Source of the DNA: Dactylosporangium siamense
Lineage (GTDB): Bacteria; Actinomycetota; Actinomycetes; Mycobacteriales; Micromonosporaceae
Assembly (NCBI RefSeq): GCF_016862795.1
Contig: NZ_BONQ01000118.1
Coordinates: 1-64,000, forward strand
Length of the DNA stretch: 64,000 nt
Reading direction: 5' to 3'
Positions 12,969-22,796 of the stretch are shown here, one piece after another. Each line of letters begins with the position of its first letter. Within the stretch, counting starts at the first letter, position 1. The notes below the pieces were generated by a model. The model was not told the DNA's origin, did not search any database, and saw only the letters and a program-made list of their open reading frames with translations. The position numbers were made by a program, and so were the translations under genes.

Positions 12969-14843
12969 TCACCCTCCGAGGGCGGCCAACAGTTGGTCGA
13001 TACCGGAAGTCCGGTCGGTCAGGTGCAGTCGTAGCAACGGCCGGCCCCGGTCGAGCAGGGCCTGCCGGTCGTCCGCGGCCTCGGCGGCCTGGAGTTCGCC
13101 GAACGTATAAGGACGCCCGGGCACCCGCAGGTCCGCTGTGACCGCGCCGGTGATCTGGATCGTCATTTCGGCAGGGGTACCGGCAGCGCCGCCGACGCCC
13201 GCAGCGGGCTGGACGGCTCCACCGCCCCAGGCGAACGTCACGGCGCGATTGACCCGGCCGGCGAGTCCGGTCCGCACGGAAAGGGCCGCGGCATCGCCGA
13301 TCCTGTCGAGGTACGCGTGCACCGCCAGGATCGCTCCGGGCGGCACGGCCTGTGCGAACTCGTCGAGGGCACCGATCAGGGTCGTCGCGGTGACGGCCCC
13401 GTGCACCTCCACGGCCCCGTCGACGAACCTGGGCACCTGCGGCGGCAGCCCCGTGTCGAGGACCCGGAGCACCCCTTCCTGCGAGGACGGACGACCGGTG
13501 CCGGCGGGCCCCGCGCCGGGGGGCCCTGCGGGGGCGATGAGGCCGGCGACGGTGAGGGCCTGCTCCCAGGCGAGCAGCTGCGCGCCGAGCGGCCCGTTGA
13601 CGGCGAGGTCGGGGGCGATGCCGCCGCCCGGCATGATCCCGGGGACGAGGGCCCCGCCGATGGTCACGCTGAGCACGTCCGGCCCCTCGTGCCCCCAGCT
13701 GCTCGGCGTCTCCAGCACGACCGCAACGGCCCGCGAGCCGGCGCCCCCTGTCGTGGCGGGCCCCGAGCCGGGAACCCGTGAGCCGGGAGGCCCCGGCGTG
13801 GTGAATCCTGAGCCGGCAGGTCCCGACGCGGTGGGCGCTGAGCCGGCGGGCCCTGAGGCAGCGGGCCCTGAGGCAGCGGGCCCTGAGCCGGCGGGCCCTG
13901 AGGTGGCGGGACCCGAGGCGGCGAGCAGGGCGGCCACCCATTCGCCGAGCCCGACGATCCCGCTGCCGTCGGGCGCCAGGGCGAACTTGTTCCGCCCTGC
14001 GTCGACGGCGGCGGCGAGGGCGGACCCGAGCGCGACGGCCGGATGCCCGAGCTGACCGGCGTGAGAGCCGGCAGAGGACCCGGCGGCGGACCCGGCAGAG
14101 AACCCCGCGGAGAACCCGGCACGTGGGGCCGCGGCGGGCAACGACACGGCCGGGGCGAACCCGGCCGGCGGCAACGCGAACCCGGCCGGCCCCGCGGCGC
14201 GCCGCGGCGGCTCAGCCAGGGCGAACGCCTGCTCGACGAGGTCGCCGATGTCGGCGCCGGCGAGACCGGCCGGCACCAGCGAGAACGCGGACAGCGCACC
14301 CGGCTGGGCGAGGAACAGCTGCGCGCCCATCTCCAGCGCGGTCGTCGCGAGGGGCGAGCCGGGGACGGTGACGAAGACGAACCGGCGGCCGAGGTCGTGG
14401 ATCCCGTGGTCCTCGAACGCCTGCAGGTACGCCCGCCGGTGGCTGTCCGTCGCCAGGGGCGTCGAGGTGGGCGACGTCGAGGTCAGCACGACGACGGTGC
14501 GCTGCAACCGGTCGGCGACGGCGGCGGCGACGCCTTGGGGGTCGGTGCCGGACAGGACGGTCAGCGGCATGCCGAGGGTGCGGGTGATCGCCTCGGCCGC
14601 CCGGGCCCCGGCGAGGTCGCCGCCGAGGTTGCCGGCAAGGTCGCCGGCGACGAGGACGACGTGGTCGAGGCCGACGGCCCGCAGCTCGGTGCGGAGCGCG
14701 GTGACCCGCGGCACCACGTCGTAGTCGGGGGACCAGTCGGGCAGGGCGGTGCGGGTGTCGATCTCACCGGCGACGGCCGCGGCGCCGAACACCGTGAGTC
14801 CGGCCGCCGCGGTGACGTCGTCGAGAAGATCAGGCACCCGCAC
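12969..14843 (-). CDS. Divergent glucose-6-phosphate isomerase-like protein with repeat insertions
   Basis: Operon position between tal and zwf, and matches such as ATDSHRRAYLQAFEDHGI and LVPAGLAGADIGDLVEQAF, place this 624-aa protein in the actinobacterial pgi family (SIS fold). The positions expected to carry key residues look degraded. The SKSG-type phosphate loop reads TSTSPTSTP. The usual glycine/serine motif before AFSLVPAGLAG is shortened to PGAL. The ESTGK-like region is replaced by an insertion. Two low-complexity insertions (about residues 215-260 and 305-370, SGPAA/AGSAAGS types) explain the extra length. It may be catalytically dead or structural. GTG 14843 or GTG 14837 could be the start. 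Confidence 0.7.
   Translation of the reverse strand: MRVPDLLDDVTAAAGLTVFGAAAVAGEIDTRTALPDWSPDYDVVPRVTALRTELRAVGLDHVVLVAGDLAGNLGGDLAGARAAEAITRTLGMPLTVLSGTDPQGVAAAVADRLQRTVVVLTSTSPTSTPLATDSHRRAYLQAFEDHGIHDLGRRFVFVTVPGSPLATTALEMGAQLFLAQPGALSAFSLVPAGLAGADIGDLVEQAFALAEPPRRAAGPAGFALPPAGFAPAVSLPAAAPRAGFSAGFSAGSAAGSSAGSHAGQLGHPAVALGSALAAAVDAGRNKFALAPDGSGIVGLGEWVAALLAASGPATSGPAGSGPAASGPAASGPAGSAPTASGPAGSGFTTPGPPGSRVPGSGPATTGGAGSRAVAVVLETPSSWGHEGPDVLSVTIGGALVPGIMPGGGIAPDLAVNGPLGAQLLAWEQALTVAGLIAPAGPPGAGPAGTGRPSSQEGVLRVLDTGLPPQVPRFVDGAVEVHGAVTATTLIGALDEFAQAVPPGAILAVHAYLDRIGDAAALSVRTGLAGRVNRAVTFAWGGGAVQPAAGVGGAAGTPAEMTIQITGAVTADLRVPGRPYTFGELQAAEAADDRQALLDRGRPLLRLHLTDRTSGIDQLLAALGG
13745..13925 (-). repeat. 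15-bp in-frame repeat encoding SGPAA-type units
   Basis: Degenerate 15-bp units (GCGGGCCCTGAGGCA and variants) run within the pgi-like gene and encode alternating SGPAA, SGPAG and SAPTA on the - strand. The most regular part is 13848-13910. Length is divisible by three, so the frame is preserved. Confidence 0.75.
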
Positions 14844-14888
14844 CCCCTGGAGATGACCTGCAAGATCACCAGACTACAAAAACGTGCC

Positions 14889-15998
14889 TTACTTGGCGGC
14901 CTCGAGCGCGGACTTCACGGTCTCGATCATCTCGTTGCCGCTGACGCTGAACTTCTCGACGCCTTCGCGCTCGAGGACCTGCACGACGTCGTCGTAGTCG
15001 ATGCCGACCGCGGCGAGGGCGTCCATGACCTGCTGGGCCTCCGCGTAGGAGCCGGTGATCGCGTCGAGGCGGACCTCGCCGTGGTCGGCGAACGCGTGGA
15101 TGACCGACTCGGGCATGGTGTTGACCGTGCCCGGCGCGACCAGCTCCTCGACGTAGATGACGTCGCGGTATTCGGGGTTCTTCGTCGATGTCGACGCCCA
15201 CAGCGGCCGCTGCGGCTGCGCGCCGGCGTCGGCGAGGGTCTGCCAGCGCTCGGAGGAGAACAGCTCCTCGTACTTCTTGTACGCGAGCTTCGCGTTGGCG
15301 ATCGCGGCCTTGCCCTTGAGCGCCTTCGCCTCGTCGGTGCCGATCTTGTCGAGGCGCTTGTCGTATTCGGAGTCGACGCGCGACACGAAGAACGACGCGA
15401 CCGAACCGATCTTGGACAGGTCGTGGCCGTTGGCCTTGGCCTGCTCGATGCCGGCGAAGAACGCGTTCATGACCGCTTCGTAGCGCTCCAGGGAGAAGAT
15501 CAGGGTCACGTTGACGCTGATGCCCTCGGCCAGCACGGCGGTGATCGCCGGCAGGCCTTCCCGGGTCGCGGGGATCTTGATGAACAGGTTGTCGCGGTCG
15601 ACGAGCCACCACAACGCCTTCGCCTCGGCGACGGTGCGGGCGGTGTCGGCCGCGAGGCCGGGGTCGACCTCGATGGAGACCCGGCCGTCGACACCCTTGC
15701 TGGCGTCGGCGGCGGGTTTCATGACGTCGCAGGCCCAGCGCACGTCATACGTCATGAGCGTGCGCATCGCCTCGTTGACCTGCGCGTCGCGCAGGGCGAG
15801 GTCCTTCACCTGGCCGGCGTAGTCCTCGGCGGAGGTCAGCGCCTTGGCGAAGATGGTGGGGTTGGTGGTGACGCCCACGACGTGCTGCTCACGGCGCAGC
15901 TTGTCGAGGCCGCCGGTGCTCAGCCGCGCCCGGGAGAGGTCGTCGAGCCAGACCGCCACACCCGCGGCGGAGAGCTCGGCCAGCCGATCGGAACTCAT
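14889..15998 (-). CDS. tal: Transaldolase
   Basis: Moves a dihydroxyacetone unit between sugar phosphates in the non-oxidative pentose phosphate pathway; 369 aa, the long actinobacterial form. [13 protein letters not shown] sits near residue 43 and the Schiff-base lysine is in [17 protein letters not shown] 15998 follows AGAGGAG on the coding strand. Followed by the pgi-like gene after 45 bp. Confidence 0.95.
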   Translation of the reverse strand: MSSDRLAELSAAGVAVWLDDLSRARLSTGGLDKLRREQHVVGVTTNPTIFAKALTSAEDYAGQVKDLALRDAQVNEAMRTLMTYDVRWACDVMKPAADASKGVDGRVSIEVDPGLAADTARTVAEAKALWWLVDRDNLFIKIPATREGLPAITAVLAEGISVNVTLIFSLERYEAVMNAFFAGIEQAKANGHDLSKIGSVASFFVSRVDSEYDKRLDKIGTDEAKALKGKAAIANAKLAYKKYEELFSSERWQTLADAGAQPQRPLWASTSTKNPEYRDVIYVEELVAPGTVNTMPESVIHAFADHGEVRLDAITGSYAEAQQVMDALAAVGIDYDDVVQVLEREGVEKFSVSGNEMIETVKSALEAAK

Positions 15999-16012
15999 CG
16001 CTATGCTCCTCT

Positions 16013-16080
16013 AACTCAGATGCCGGTGTCTCAGATTGCCGATGCTCAGGTGCCGATGCTCAGGTGCCGGTGGTGGTGCC
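16013..16080. repeat. Short direct repeats between tkt and tal
   Basis: Direct repeats of CTCAG(A/G)TGCCG(G/A)TG with a period of about 12-15 bp span the tkt stop codon and the tkt-tal gap. This short minisatellite has probably altered the last codons of tkt (ending TGTTTGT). Confidence 0.6.
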
Positions 16081-18216
16081 GGTGATCACGCCGACCTTGG
16101 CGAGCGAGGCGTGCGCGGCCGCGACGACCTTGTCGACGGTGAAGCCGAACTGCTCGAACAACACGGTGTGGGGGGCGCTCGCGCCGTAGTGCTCGATGCT
16201 GACGGCCACGCCGTAGTCGCCGAGGATGTGCTGCCACGACATGGCGATGCCGGCCTCGACGGTGACCTTGGCCTTGACCCCGGTCGGCAGGACCTGCTGG
16301 CGGTAGGCCAGGTCCTGCTCCTGGAACCACTCCTGGCAGGGCATCGACACGACCCGGGTCGGGGTGCCCTCGGCCTCCAGGCGCCGCTGGGCGCCGACGG
16401 CGAGCTGCACCTCGGAGCCGGTGGCGATGATGATCACCTTCGGCTGCCCGTCGGAGGCGTCCTTGAGGATGTAGCCGCCCTTGGCGGTGCCTTCGGCCGA
16501 CGCGTATTCGGTGCGGTCCAGCGTCGGCAGGTTCTGCCGGCTCAGGGCGAGGGCGACCGGGTGGTCGGTGACCTCCAGGGCCCGGCGCCACGCCCACGCG
16601 GTCTCGTTGGCGTCGGCCGGGCGGACCACGGACAGGCCGGGGATCGCGCGCAGCGCGGTCAGGTGCTCCACCGGCTGGTGCGTCGGGCCGTCCTCGCCGA
16701 GGCCGATCGAGTCGTGCGTCCACACGTAGACGACGGGGAGCTTCATGATCGCGGCGAGGCGCACCGCGGGCCGCATGTAGTCGGAGAACACGAGGAACGT
16801 GCCGCCGTAGGGCCGGGTCGGGCCGTGCAGCTTGATGCCGTTGAGGATCGCGCCCATGCCGTGCTCACGGATGCCGAAGTGCAGCGTGCGACCGTACTCG
16901 TTGCCGGGGAACGCCTTCGTGGCGAACTGCGGCGGCAGGAAGGACGGCTCGCCCTCCATCGTGGTGTTGTTGCTCTCGGCCAGGTCGGCGGAGCCGCCCC
17001 ACAGCTCCGGCAGGACCGCGGCGAGAGCGCCGAGCGTGTCACCGGAGGCCTTGCGGGTGGCGATGCCCTTCTCGCTGGCCGGGAACTCCGGCAGCGCCTT
17101 GTGCCAGCCGACCGGCAGCTGGCCCGAGAACAGCCGCTCCAGCAGCGCGGCGCGGTCGCCGGCGGTGTCCTTCCACGCCTCGAAGCCCTTGTCCCACTCG
17201 GCGTGCAGCTCGCGGCCGCGCTCGATCGCGGCGCGGGTGTGCGCGAGGACGTCGTCGGACACCTCGAACGTCTGCTGCGCGTCGAAGCCCAGGATCTGCT
17301 TGGTCGCGGCGACCTCGTCGGCGCCGAGCGCCGAGCCGTGGATCTTGCCGGTGTTCTGCTTCTTCGGGGCGGGCCAGCCGATGATCGTGCGCAGCGCGAT
17401 GAACGACGGGCGCTCCGTCTCGGCCTTCGCGGCCTGGATCGCGTCCCACAGCGCCTCGACGTCCTCGGCGTAGACGCCGTCGCCCGCGTCGTGGCCGGCG
17501 CGCCAGTCGACGGTCTGCACGTGGAAGCCATACGCCGCATACCGCGCGGCGACGTCCTCGCTCTTGGCGACCTTGGTGTCGTCCTCGATCGAGATCTCGT
17601 TGTCGTCGTAGATGAGGACGAGGTTGCCCAGCTTCTGGTGGCCGGCGATCGCGCTGACCTCGTGGCTGATGCCCTCCTCGATGTCACCGTCGGAGGCCAC
17701 CACGTAGACGTGGTGATCGAACAGGCTCTCCCCGACGGCGGGCTCGGGGTCGAACAGGCCACGCTCGCGGCGGGCCGCCATCGCCATGCCGACCGCGTTG
17801 CCGATGCCCTGGCCGAGCGGGCCGGTGGTGGTCTCCACACCGGCGGTGTGCCCGTGCTCGGGGTGCCCCGGGGTGAGCGAGCCCCACTGCCGCAGCGACC
17901 TGAGGTCGTCGAGGCTCAGGCCGTAGCCCGAGAGGTACAGCTGGATGTACAGCGTCAGGCTCGAGTGTCCACAGGAGAGCACGAAGCGGTCGCGGCCGAT
18001 CCAGTTCGGGTCGGTCGGGTCGTGCCGCATGACCTTCTGGAACAGCAGGTAGGCCGCGGGTGCCAGGCTCATCGCCGTGCCGGGGTGGCCGTTGCCGGAC
18101 TTCTCGACGGCGTCCATGGCGAGGACCCGCACCGTGTCGACCGCTCGGCGGTCGACGTCGGACCAGGAAAGCCCCGACCGGGAAATCTCAGGACCCTTGA
18201 CCTCTTCAGCGCTCAC
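16060..18216 (-). CDS. tkt: Transketolase
   Basis: Thiamine-diphosphate enzyme of the pentose phosphate pathway; 718 aa. N-terminal SGNGHPGTAMSLAP, the cofactor region SDGDIEEGISHEVSAIAG, and the pyrimidine-domain motif THDSIGLGEDGPTHQPVEHL are all present. First gene of the - strand pentose-phosphate operon and divergent from ctaB, a common actinobacterial arrangement. Confidence 0.97.
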   Translation of the reverse strand: MSAEEVKGPEISRSGLSWSDVDRRAVDTVRVLAMDAVEKSGNGHPGTAMSLAPAAYLLFQKVMRHDPTDPNWIGRDRFVLSCGHSSLTLYIQLYLSGYGLSLDDLRSLRQWGSLTPGHPEHGHTAGVETTTGPLGQGIGNAVGMAMAARRERGLFDPEPAVGESLFDHHVYVVASDGDIEEGISHEVSAIAGHQKLGNLVLIYDDNEISIEDDTKVAKSEDVAARYAAYGFHVQTVDWRAGHDAGDGVYAEDVEALWDAIQAAKAETERPSFIALRTIIGWPAPKKQNTGKIHGSALGADEVAATKQILGFDAQQTFEVSDDVLAHTRAAIERGRELHAEWDKGFEAWKDTAGDRAALLERLFSGQLPVGWHKALPEFPASEKGIATRKASGDTLGALAAVLPELWGGSADLAESNNTTMEGEPSFLPPQFATKAFPGNEYGRTLHFGIREHGMGAILNGIKLHGPTRPYGGTFLVFSDYMRPAVRLAAIMKLPVVYVWTHDSIGLGEDGPTHQPVEHLTALRAIPGLSVVRPADANETAWAWRRALEVTDHPVALALSRQNLPTLDRTEYASAEGTAKGGYILKDASDGQPKVIIIATGSEVQLAVGAQRRLEAEGTPTRVVSMPCQEWFQEQDLAYRQQVLPTGVKAKVTVEAGIAMSWQHILGDYGVAVSIEHYGASAPHTVLFEQFGFTVDKVVAAAHASLAKVGVITGTTTGT

Positions 18217-18694
18217 GGCTGTGCTGCTCCTGTCGAACGAGGGATAGCAGGGCTGTTCAGATCGACCCTACCCACGAACGGGTAGCCCCACGCGCAGTCG
18301 ACCATGTTTCGGACATCGGCGACACTGCCAGAGATACTGCCTGCGGCAACGGTAGTCGATGGCCGCATGTCCGTTCACCGCTGCGCGACTGCCCGGATGT
18401 GTGATGTCGGCGGCAAACCCGGATCGGTTCAGCCCTGCGCGAAACTTTTGCTGGGACGGCACGGCCACCCGCCGCGCAGCCGCCACACGGCCGCCGTCCC
18501 CCGGTCGCACGGAGGCGTCCGCCGATGTGGTGGGGTCCCGCTCTGGCCTGCGTTGATCCTGTTCTAGGATGCGAGAGCCCGCCGGTCTCGGCGGGACCCT
18601 CGGTTCCGCCCTACCCCTGCCGCGCCGTATTCCGGCCGCGGCCGGTGCGGCAGGCGGGCCAGGTGTGGCCGAGCCGGAAGGTGGCTATCCAGAC
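18217..18694. other. Divergent tkt/ctaB intergenic region
   Basis: No gene is recognised. A perfect stem CTACCC-ACGAAC-GGGTAG (18268-18285) lies in the tkt leader. The frame in front of ctaB is open back to ATG 18569, but that part has no ribosome site and no family similarity. Promoters of both operons should be here; none can be assigned with confidence. Confidence 0.5.
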
Positions 18695-19690
18695 GTGACG
18701 CAGCTCGTCGACCGCACGGCGGTCCCCCAGAGCCAGAGCGCGTCCGGCCCGGTCCGCCCCACGACGGCAGCGGCACTGGCCCGGGCCCAGCAGGAGCAGG
18801 CCGCCGACCGCCGGGCCGGGTTCGGCGCCGTGGTCAAGGCCTATGTCTCGCTGACCAAGCCCCGCATCGTCGAGCTGCTGCTCATCACGACCGTCCCGGC
18901 GATGCTCCTCGCGGAGCGTGGCGTGCCGTCGCCGTGGCTGATGGCCGTGGTGTTGATCGGCGGCTCCCTGGCCGCCGGCGCCGCCAACGCGCTCAACTGC
19001 TACATCGACCGCGACATCGACCCGCTGATGAAGCGGACCTCGCGCCGCCCCCTCGCCACGCACAGCATCACGCCGCGGGCGGTGCTGATCTTCGGGCTGA
19101 CCCTGGCGGCGCTGTCCACGGTGTTGATGGCGACGTTCACCAACCTCCTGGCGACGCTGCTCACCGTCGGCGCCATCGCCTACTACGACCTCGTCTACAC
19201 GCTGTGGCTGAAGCGCACCACCCCGCAGAACACGGTCTGGGGCGGCGCGTGCGGCGCGGCGCCGGTGCTGATCGGCTGGGCCGCGGTCACCGGTGGGCTG
19301 GCCTGGCCGGCGTGGGTCATGTTCGCGGTCGTCTTCCTGTGGCAGCCGCCGCACTTCTACGCCCTGGCGATCAAGTTCAAGGACGACTACGCCCGCGCCG
19401 GCATCCCGATGCTGCCGGTCGTGGCCAGCATGCGCCGGGTCGGCCTGGAGACGGTGATCTACAGCTGGCTGACGGTGGCCGCCTCGGTGGCGCTGTGGCC
19501 GTTCGGGATGACCGCCGTCTACGGGGTCGTCGCGGTCGTCGTGGGCGCGTTGCTGCTGCTGGAGGCCCACCGGCTGGACGGCCGGGCCCGCCGCGGCGAG
19601 CCGCTCAAGCCGATGCGGCTGTTCCACTGGTCGGTCACGTATCTCACGCTGCTGTGCGTGGCGATCGGAGTAGACGTCTTCATCCAGTGA
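18695..19690 (+). CDS. ctaB: Protoheme IX farnesyltransferase (heme O synthase)
   Basis: UbiA-superfamily membrane prenyltransferase that converts heme B to heme O for cytochrome oxidase. The prenyl-diphosphate motif [20 protein letters not shown] is near residue 110; about eight or nine transmembrane segments follow. GTG 18695, preceded by GGAAGGTGG, is chosen and gives 331 aa; GTG 18665 and ATG 18569 are in-frame alternatives. The partner heme A synthase lies at 34036-35031. Confidence 0.93.
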   Translation: MTQLVDRTAVPQSQSASGPVRPTTAAALARAQQEQAADRRAGFGAVVKAYVSLTKPRIVELLLITTVPAMLLAERGVPSPWLMAVVLIGGSLAAGAANALNCYIDRDIDPLMKRTSRRPLATHSITPRAVLIFGLTLAALSTVLMATFTNLLATLLTVGAIAYYDLVYTLWLKRTTPQNTVWGGACGAAPVLIGWAAVTGGLAWPAWVMFAVVFLWQPPHFYALAIKFKDDYARAGIPMLPVVASMRRVGLETVIYSWLTVAASVALWPFGMTAVYGVVAVVVGALLLLEAHRLDGRARRGEPLKPMRLFHWSVTYLTLLCVAIGVDVFIQ

Positions 19691-19990
19691 TTTCGTTGCA
19701 CCCCGGGCCGGATCAGATCCGCGCCGGGGGCGACTTGACCGCTGCGAAATGCCGACCTAAGCGGGACTTAACCCAGAAACGCCCGAATTCTTGGCACACC
19801 GCGCGTCGGCCTACTTCACGTGATGCATGTCTCTCGTTGGGTCATGAAAACAGGCGCCTGAATATCCGGTTTTAACGGGTTCTGTCGGGGCAAAAAGAAC
19901 CCCAGATGAACTAAACCTGTCAGTAACTACGGTCACACCAGGACCGTGGTTCACCCACGAGTGGCGGGTTACCCCTTTAGTGTGGCCGTC
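19691..19990. other. Intergenic region after ctaB
   Basis: Contains a hairpin next to the ctaB stop (19701-19729) and, near its right end, the inverted pair ACGGTC (19929-19934) / GACCGT (19942-19947) just upstream of the next small gene. The region 19830-19930 is notably lower in GC than its surroundings, consistent with a promoter. No gene seen. Confidence 0.5.
19701..19729 (+). terminator. Hairpin after ctaB
   Basis: CCCCGG...GGATCAGATCC...CCGGGG forms an imperfect strong stem 10 bp after the ctaB stop. No T-run follows, so it would be an actinobacterial-type terminator without U-tail. Confidence 0.5.
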
Positions 19991-20314
19991 ATGGCAGATG
20001 GTTCCGATACGACGATGACCCTGAGCCGCCCGGTGCCGGGCAGCCTGATCTCCGGCATCAAGTCCTTCGCGGACGACCACGGCGGCGCCAAGGCAGTCAT
20101 CGAGTACGTCGGCCGGCGCGGTGCCCGCATCGTGCTCGTCGGGGAGGACGGCGTCTGGGGCGACCAGATGGCCGAAGGCACTGACATTGCACGATCCGCC
20201 TGCGTGCAGGCCGGTGTGAAGATCGAGAACGGCTGGGAGCGCGAGCTGCTCGAGCAGATGCGGCCCAGCAACGACCTCTGGCGCTCCATGGGGCGGCGTG
20301 TCCTTTCCCGCTGA
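19991..20314 (+). CDS. Conserved actinobacterial protein of unknown function
   Basis: 107-aa soluble protein (MADGSDTTMTLSRPVPGSLI...) with mixed alpha/beta character; it ends in a basic WRSMGRRVLSR. I do not recognise a named domain. An in-frame GTG at 19982 and a longer GTG at 19946 are possible starts. The clean codon use and promoter-like, lower-GC upstream region support a real gene. Confidence 0.7.
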   Translation: MADGSDTTMTLSRPVPGSLISGIKSFADDHGGAKAVIEYVGRRGARIVLVGEDGVWGDQMAEGTDIARSACVQAGVKIENGWERELLEQMRPSNDLWRSMGRRVLSR

Positions 20315-20332
20315 GGTCGGTATCTTCGCTGC

Positions 20333-21253
20333 GTGATCATCGAACAGTCATGTTCCGCGACCCGGGCCGGTGCCCGGGTCGCTCTCGTTACCTGCGCCAA
20401 GCTGCCCGACCTCGACCCTGACGACCAGAGCCTGGTGCCGGCCCTCGCGGCCGCGGGCATCACCGCCGTCCCCACCGTCTGGGACGACCCCGCCGTCGAC
20501 TGGTCCGGGTACGACCTCGCCGTGGTGCGCAACACCTGGGACTACCCGCGGCGCCGGGCCGAGTTCACCGCCTGGGCCGGATCCGTGCCGCAGCTCGCCA
20601 ACGCGGCCGACGTCATCGCCTGGAACACCGACAAGCGCTACCTGCGCGAGCTCGCCGAGGCCGGCATCCCGATCGTCCCTACGACGTGGATCGACCCCGG
20701 TGACCCGGTCGACCTGCAAAAAGACGGCGAGACCCAGGGCGAGATCGTGGTCAAGCCGGCCGTGAGCGTCGGCAGCGTCGACACCGGCCGCTACCGGCTG
20801 CCCGAGCAGGAAGACCTCGCGGTCGCGCACGTGCGCCGGCTGCAGGACGCCGGGCGGCTGGTCATGGTGCAGCCGTACCTCGCCGACGTCGACACCGCCG
20901 GCGAGACGGCCCTGCTGTTCATCGGGGGCGTGTTCAGCCACGCGATCCGCAAGGGCCCGATCCTCACCGGCCCGGACGAGGGCGTCGACACCCTGTACCA
21001 GGAGGAATCCATCACGCCGAGAACACCGTCGCCGGCCGAGCACGCCCTCGCCGAACGGGTCCTGGACGCCCTGCCGTTCGACCGGTCCGCGCTGCTCTAC
21101 GCCCGCGTCGACCTGCTGCCGACCCCCTCCGGCGACCCGGTCGTCATCGAGGTCGAGCTGACCGAGCCGTCGCTGTTCCTGACCACCGCCGCCGGCGCCC
21201 CCGACCGGCTCGCCGCCGCGATCGCCGGCCTGCTCCCCGCGGCCCGCCGGTGA
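20333..21253 (+). CDS. ATP-grasp domain protein (RimK-like)
   Basis: 306 aa. Resembles ATP-grasp ligases of the RimK/glutathione synthetase group: a substrate-side domain (VVRNTWDYPRRRAEF), the ATP-grasp core (GEIVVKPAVSVGSVDTGRY, MVQPYLADVDTAGETALLFIGG) and the metal-binding end YARVDLLPTPSGDPVVIEVELTEPSL-type segment. Such proteins join a carboxylate to an amine through an acyl phosphate; substrate unknown. The stop overlaps the uppP GTG by four bases. Confidence 0.8.
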   Translation: MIIEQSCSATRAGARVALVTCAKLPDLDPDDQSLVPALAAAGITAVPTVWDDPAVDWSGYDLAVVRNTWDYPRRRAEFTAWAGSVPQLANAADVIAWNTDKRYLRELAEAGIPIVPTTWIDPGDPVDLQKDGETQGEIVVKPAVSVGSVDTGRYRLPEQEDLAVAHVRRLQDAGRLVMVQPYLADVDTAGETALLFIGGVFSHAIRKGPILTGPDEGVDTLYQEESITPRTPSPAEHALAERVLDALPFDRSALLYARVDLLPTPSGDPVVIEVELTEPSLFLTTAAGAPDRLAAAIAGLLPAARR

Positions 21254-22086
21254 ACATCTTCGAGGCGGTCCTCCTCGGCTTCGTCGAGGGCCTGACCGAG
21301 TTCCTGCCGATCTCCAGCACCGGCCACCTCACCATCCTGGAGAAGCTCCTCGGCTACTCGATCGACGACCCCGACATCACCGCGTTCACGGCGATCATCC
21401 AGACCGGTGCCGTCCTGGCGACCGCGATCTACCTGCGCCGCGACATCGCCCGGATCGTCCCCGCGTTCTTCCGCGGGCTGTTCGACAAGACCCGCCGCGA
21501 CAACGCCGACTACCGCTTCGCCTGGTCGGTGATCCTCGGTTCGATCCCCGTCGCGGTCATCGGCCTGCTGTTCAAGGACCAGATCGAGACCACGCTGCGC
21601 AGCCTCTGGTTCGTCGGCGGCGCCCTCATCGCGTTCTCCGGCGTCATGTGGTTCGCCGACCGGGCCGCCACGCAGCAGCGCCACGAGGCCGAGGTGACGT
21701 GGAAGGACACCCTGATCATCGGCACCGCCCAGGCCCTCGCCCTCATCCCCGGCATCTCCCGCTCCGGCGCGACGATGTCGGCGGGCCTGCTGCGCGACTT
21801 CGACCGGGTCACCGTCACCAGGCTGTCGTTCTTCCTGTCCATCCCCGCGCTGCTCGCCGCCGGCGTCCTGCAGATCGCCGACGAGCACGACAACATCGCC
21901 TCCGGCGTGGGCTGGCCCGCCACGATCACCGCGACCCTCGTCAGCGGCGCCGTCGGCTACCTGGCCGTCTCGTGGCTGCTGAAGTTCGTGGCGCGGCACA
22001 CCTACACCGTCTTCATCGTGTACCGGGTCGCCCTCGGCACCCTCCTGCTCGTCCTCGTCGGCACCGGCACGATCGAAGCCACCTGA
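21250..22086 (+). CDS. uppP: Undecaprenyl-diphosphatase
   Basis: Polytopic BacA/UppP phosphatase that recycles the undecaprenyl carrier for peptidoglycan synthesis and can confer bacitracin tolerance; 278 aa. Catalytic signatures are EGLTEFLPISSTGHL at the N-terminus and ALIPGISRSGATMS in the second half. GTG 21250 overlaps the stop of the ATP-grasp gene, implying coupled translation. Confidence 0.96.
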   Translation: MNIFEAVLLGFVEGLTEFLPISSTGHLTILEKLLGYSIDDPDITAFTAIIQTGAVLATAIYLRRDIARIVPAFFRGLFDKTRRDNADYRFAWSVILGSIPVAVIGLLFKDQIETTLRSLWFVGGALIAFSGVMWFADRAATQQRHEAEVTWKDTLIIGTAQALALIPGISRSGATMSAGLLRDFDRVTVTRLSFFLSIPALLAAGVLQIADEHDNIASGVGWPATITATLVSGAVGYLAVSWLLKFVARHTYTVFIVYRVALGTLLLVLVGTGTIEAT

Positions 22087-22129
22087 GACCCGCCCTAAAC
22101 CCCCGCTCCGGGCCGCCGATGTACCTCAT

Positions 22130-22777
22130 GTGAAACGGCGGCTCGGTGCGGCGTTCGTCCTGGCCGCGGCACTGCTGGCCGGCGTCGCCGGGTGCGGCGT
22201 GCTGCCCGGCCTCGGCGGCTCAGGGGCCGGCTCAGGGGCTGGCTCAGGTGCCGGCTCAGGGGCGAAGAAGGGCGGCAAGGTCCTCGACCTGCCGCAGAAG
22301 ACGGTGTACTCGAAGGGCGACGCCGTCGACCCGTCCGCCGGGATGACCACCGGCGCGCCGGTCCGCGGCCCCCTCGCGTCGATCTCGCCGCTGCCGAAGG
22401 TCAGCCGCAGCTACCCGACGCCGAGCATGAGCCCGACCGAGTGCACCGGCGTGGTCCGCCCCGGCGTCATCAACGGCGCGTCGGTGGTCCCGAACACCAC
22501 GTCCGCGACCGTCAGCTGGTGGAACGTCGGCGATCCCAACGTCGTGGAGTACCAGCTGACGTGGATGTCGCAGGAGCTGCTGACCGGGCCGCAGCCGGGC
22601 TGGACGTGGCAGTCGGTCCCGGTGGGGAAGGGCTGCACGCGGGTCACGGCGACGGTCACCGGGCTGATCTCGCAGACCCCGTACGTCTTCGTCGTGCACG
22701 CGCTGCTGAGGAAGTACGAGTCGCTGCCGCCCACGGCGCCGGAGATCGCCCGCTCCGAATCCGTGCGGATGCTCTGA
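22130..22777 (+). CDS. Lipoprotein with fibronectin-III-like domain, unknown function
   Basis: 215 aa. The N-terminus is a lipoprotein signal with lipobox LLAGVAGC (cysteine near residue 22), followed by a (GSGA)4 spacer encoded by a 12-bp repeat, a linker, and a C-terminal beta-sandwich that looks FN3-like (SATVSWWNVGDPNVVEYQLTW ... YVFVVHALL). GTG 22130 start. Likely exposed on the outer face of the membrane. Confidence 0.75.
   Translation: MKRRLGAAFVLAAALLAGVAGCGVLPGLGGSGAGSGAGSGAGSGAKKGGKVLDLPQKTVYSKGDAVDPSAGMTTGAPVRGPLASISPLPKVSRSYPTPSMSPTECTGVVRPGVINGASVVPNTTSATVSWWNVGDPNVVEYQLTWMSQELLTGPQPGWTWQSVPVGKGCTRVTATVTGLISQTPYVFVVHALLRKYESLPPTAPEIARSESVRML
22217..22264 (+). repeat. Four 12-bp in-frame repeats (GSGA)
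   Basis: Units GGCTCAGGGGCC or one-base variants repeat four times in the lipoprotein gene and encode a flexible GSGA spacer directly behind the lipid anchor. Confidence 0.9.
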
Positions 22778-22796
22778 CCCCCGCTACCGTGGTCGG

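Noticed and set aside
12964-13941. Long N-terminal extension of zwf into the pgi-like gene
   Set aside because: The extra residues are Arg-rich shadow sequence; ATG 12963 has a good ribosome site and matches the family start.
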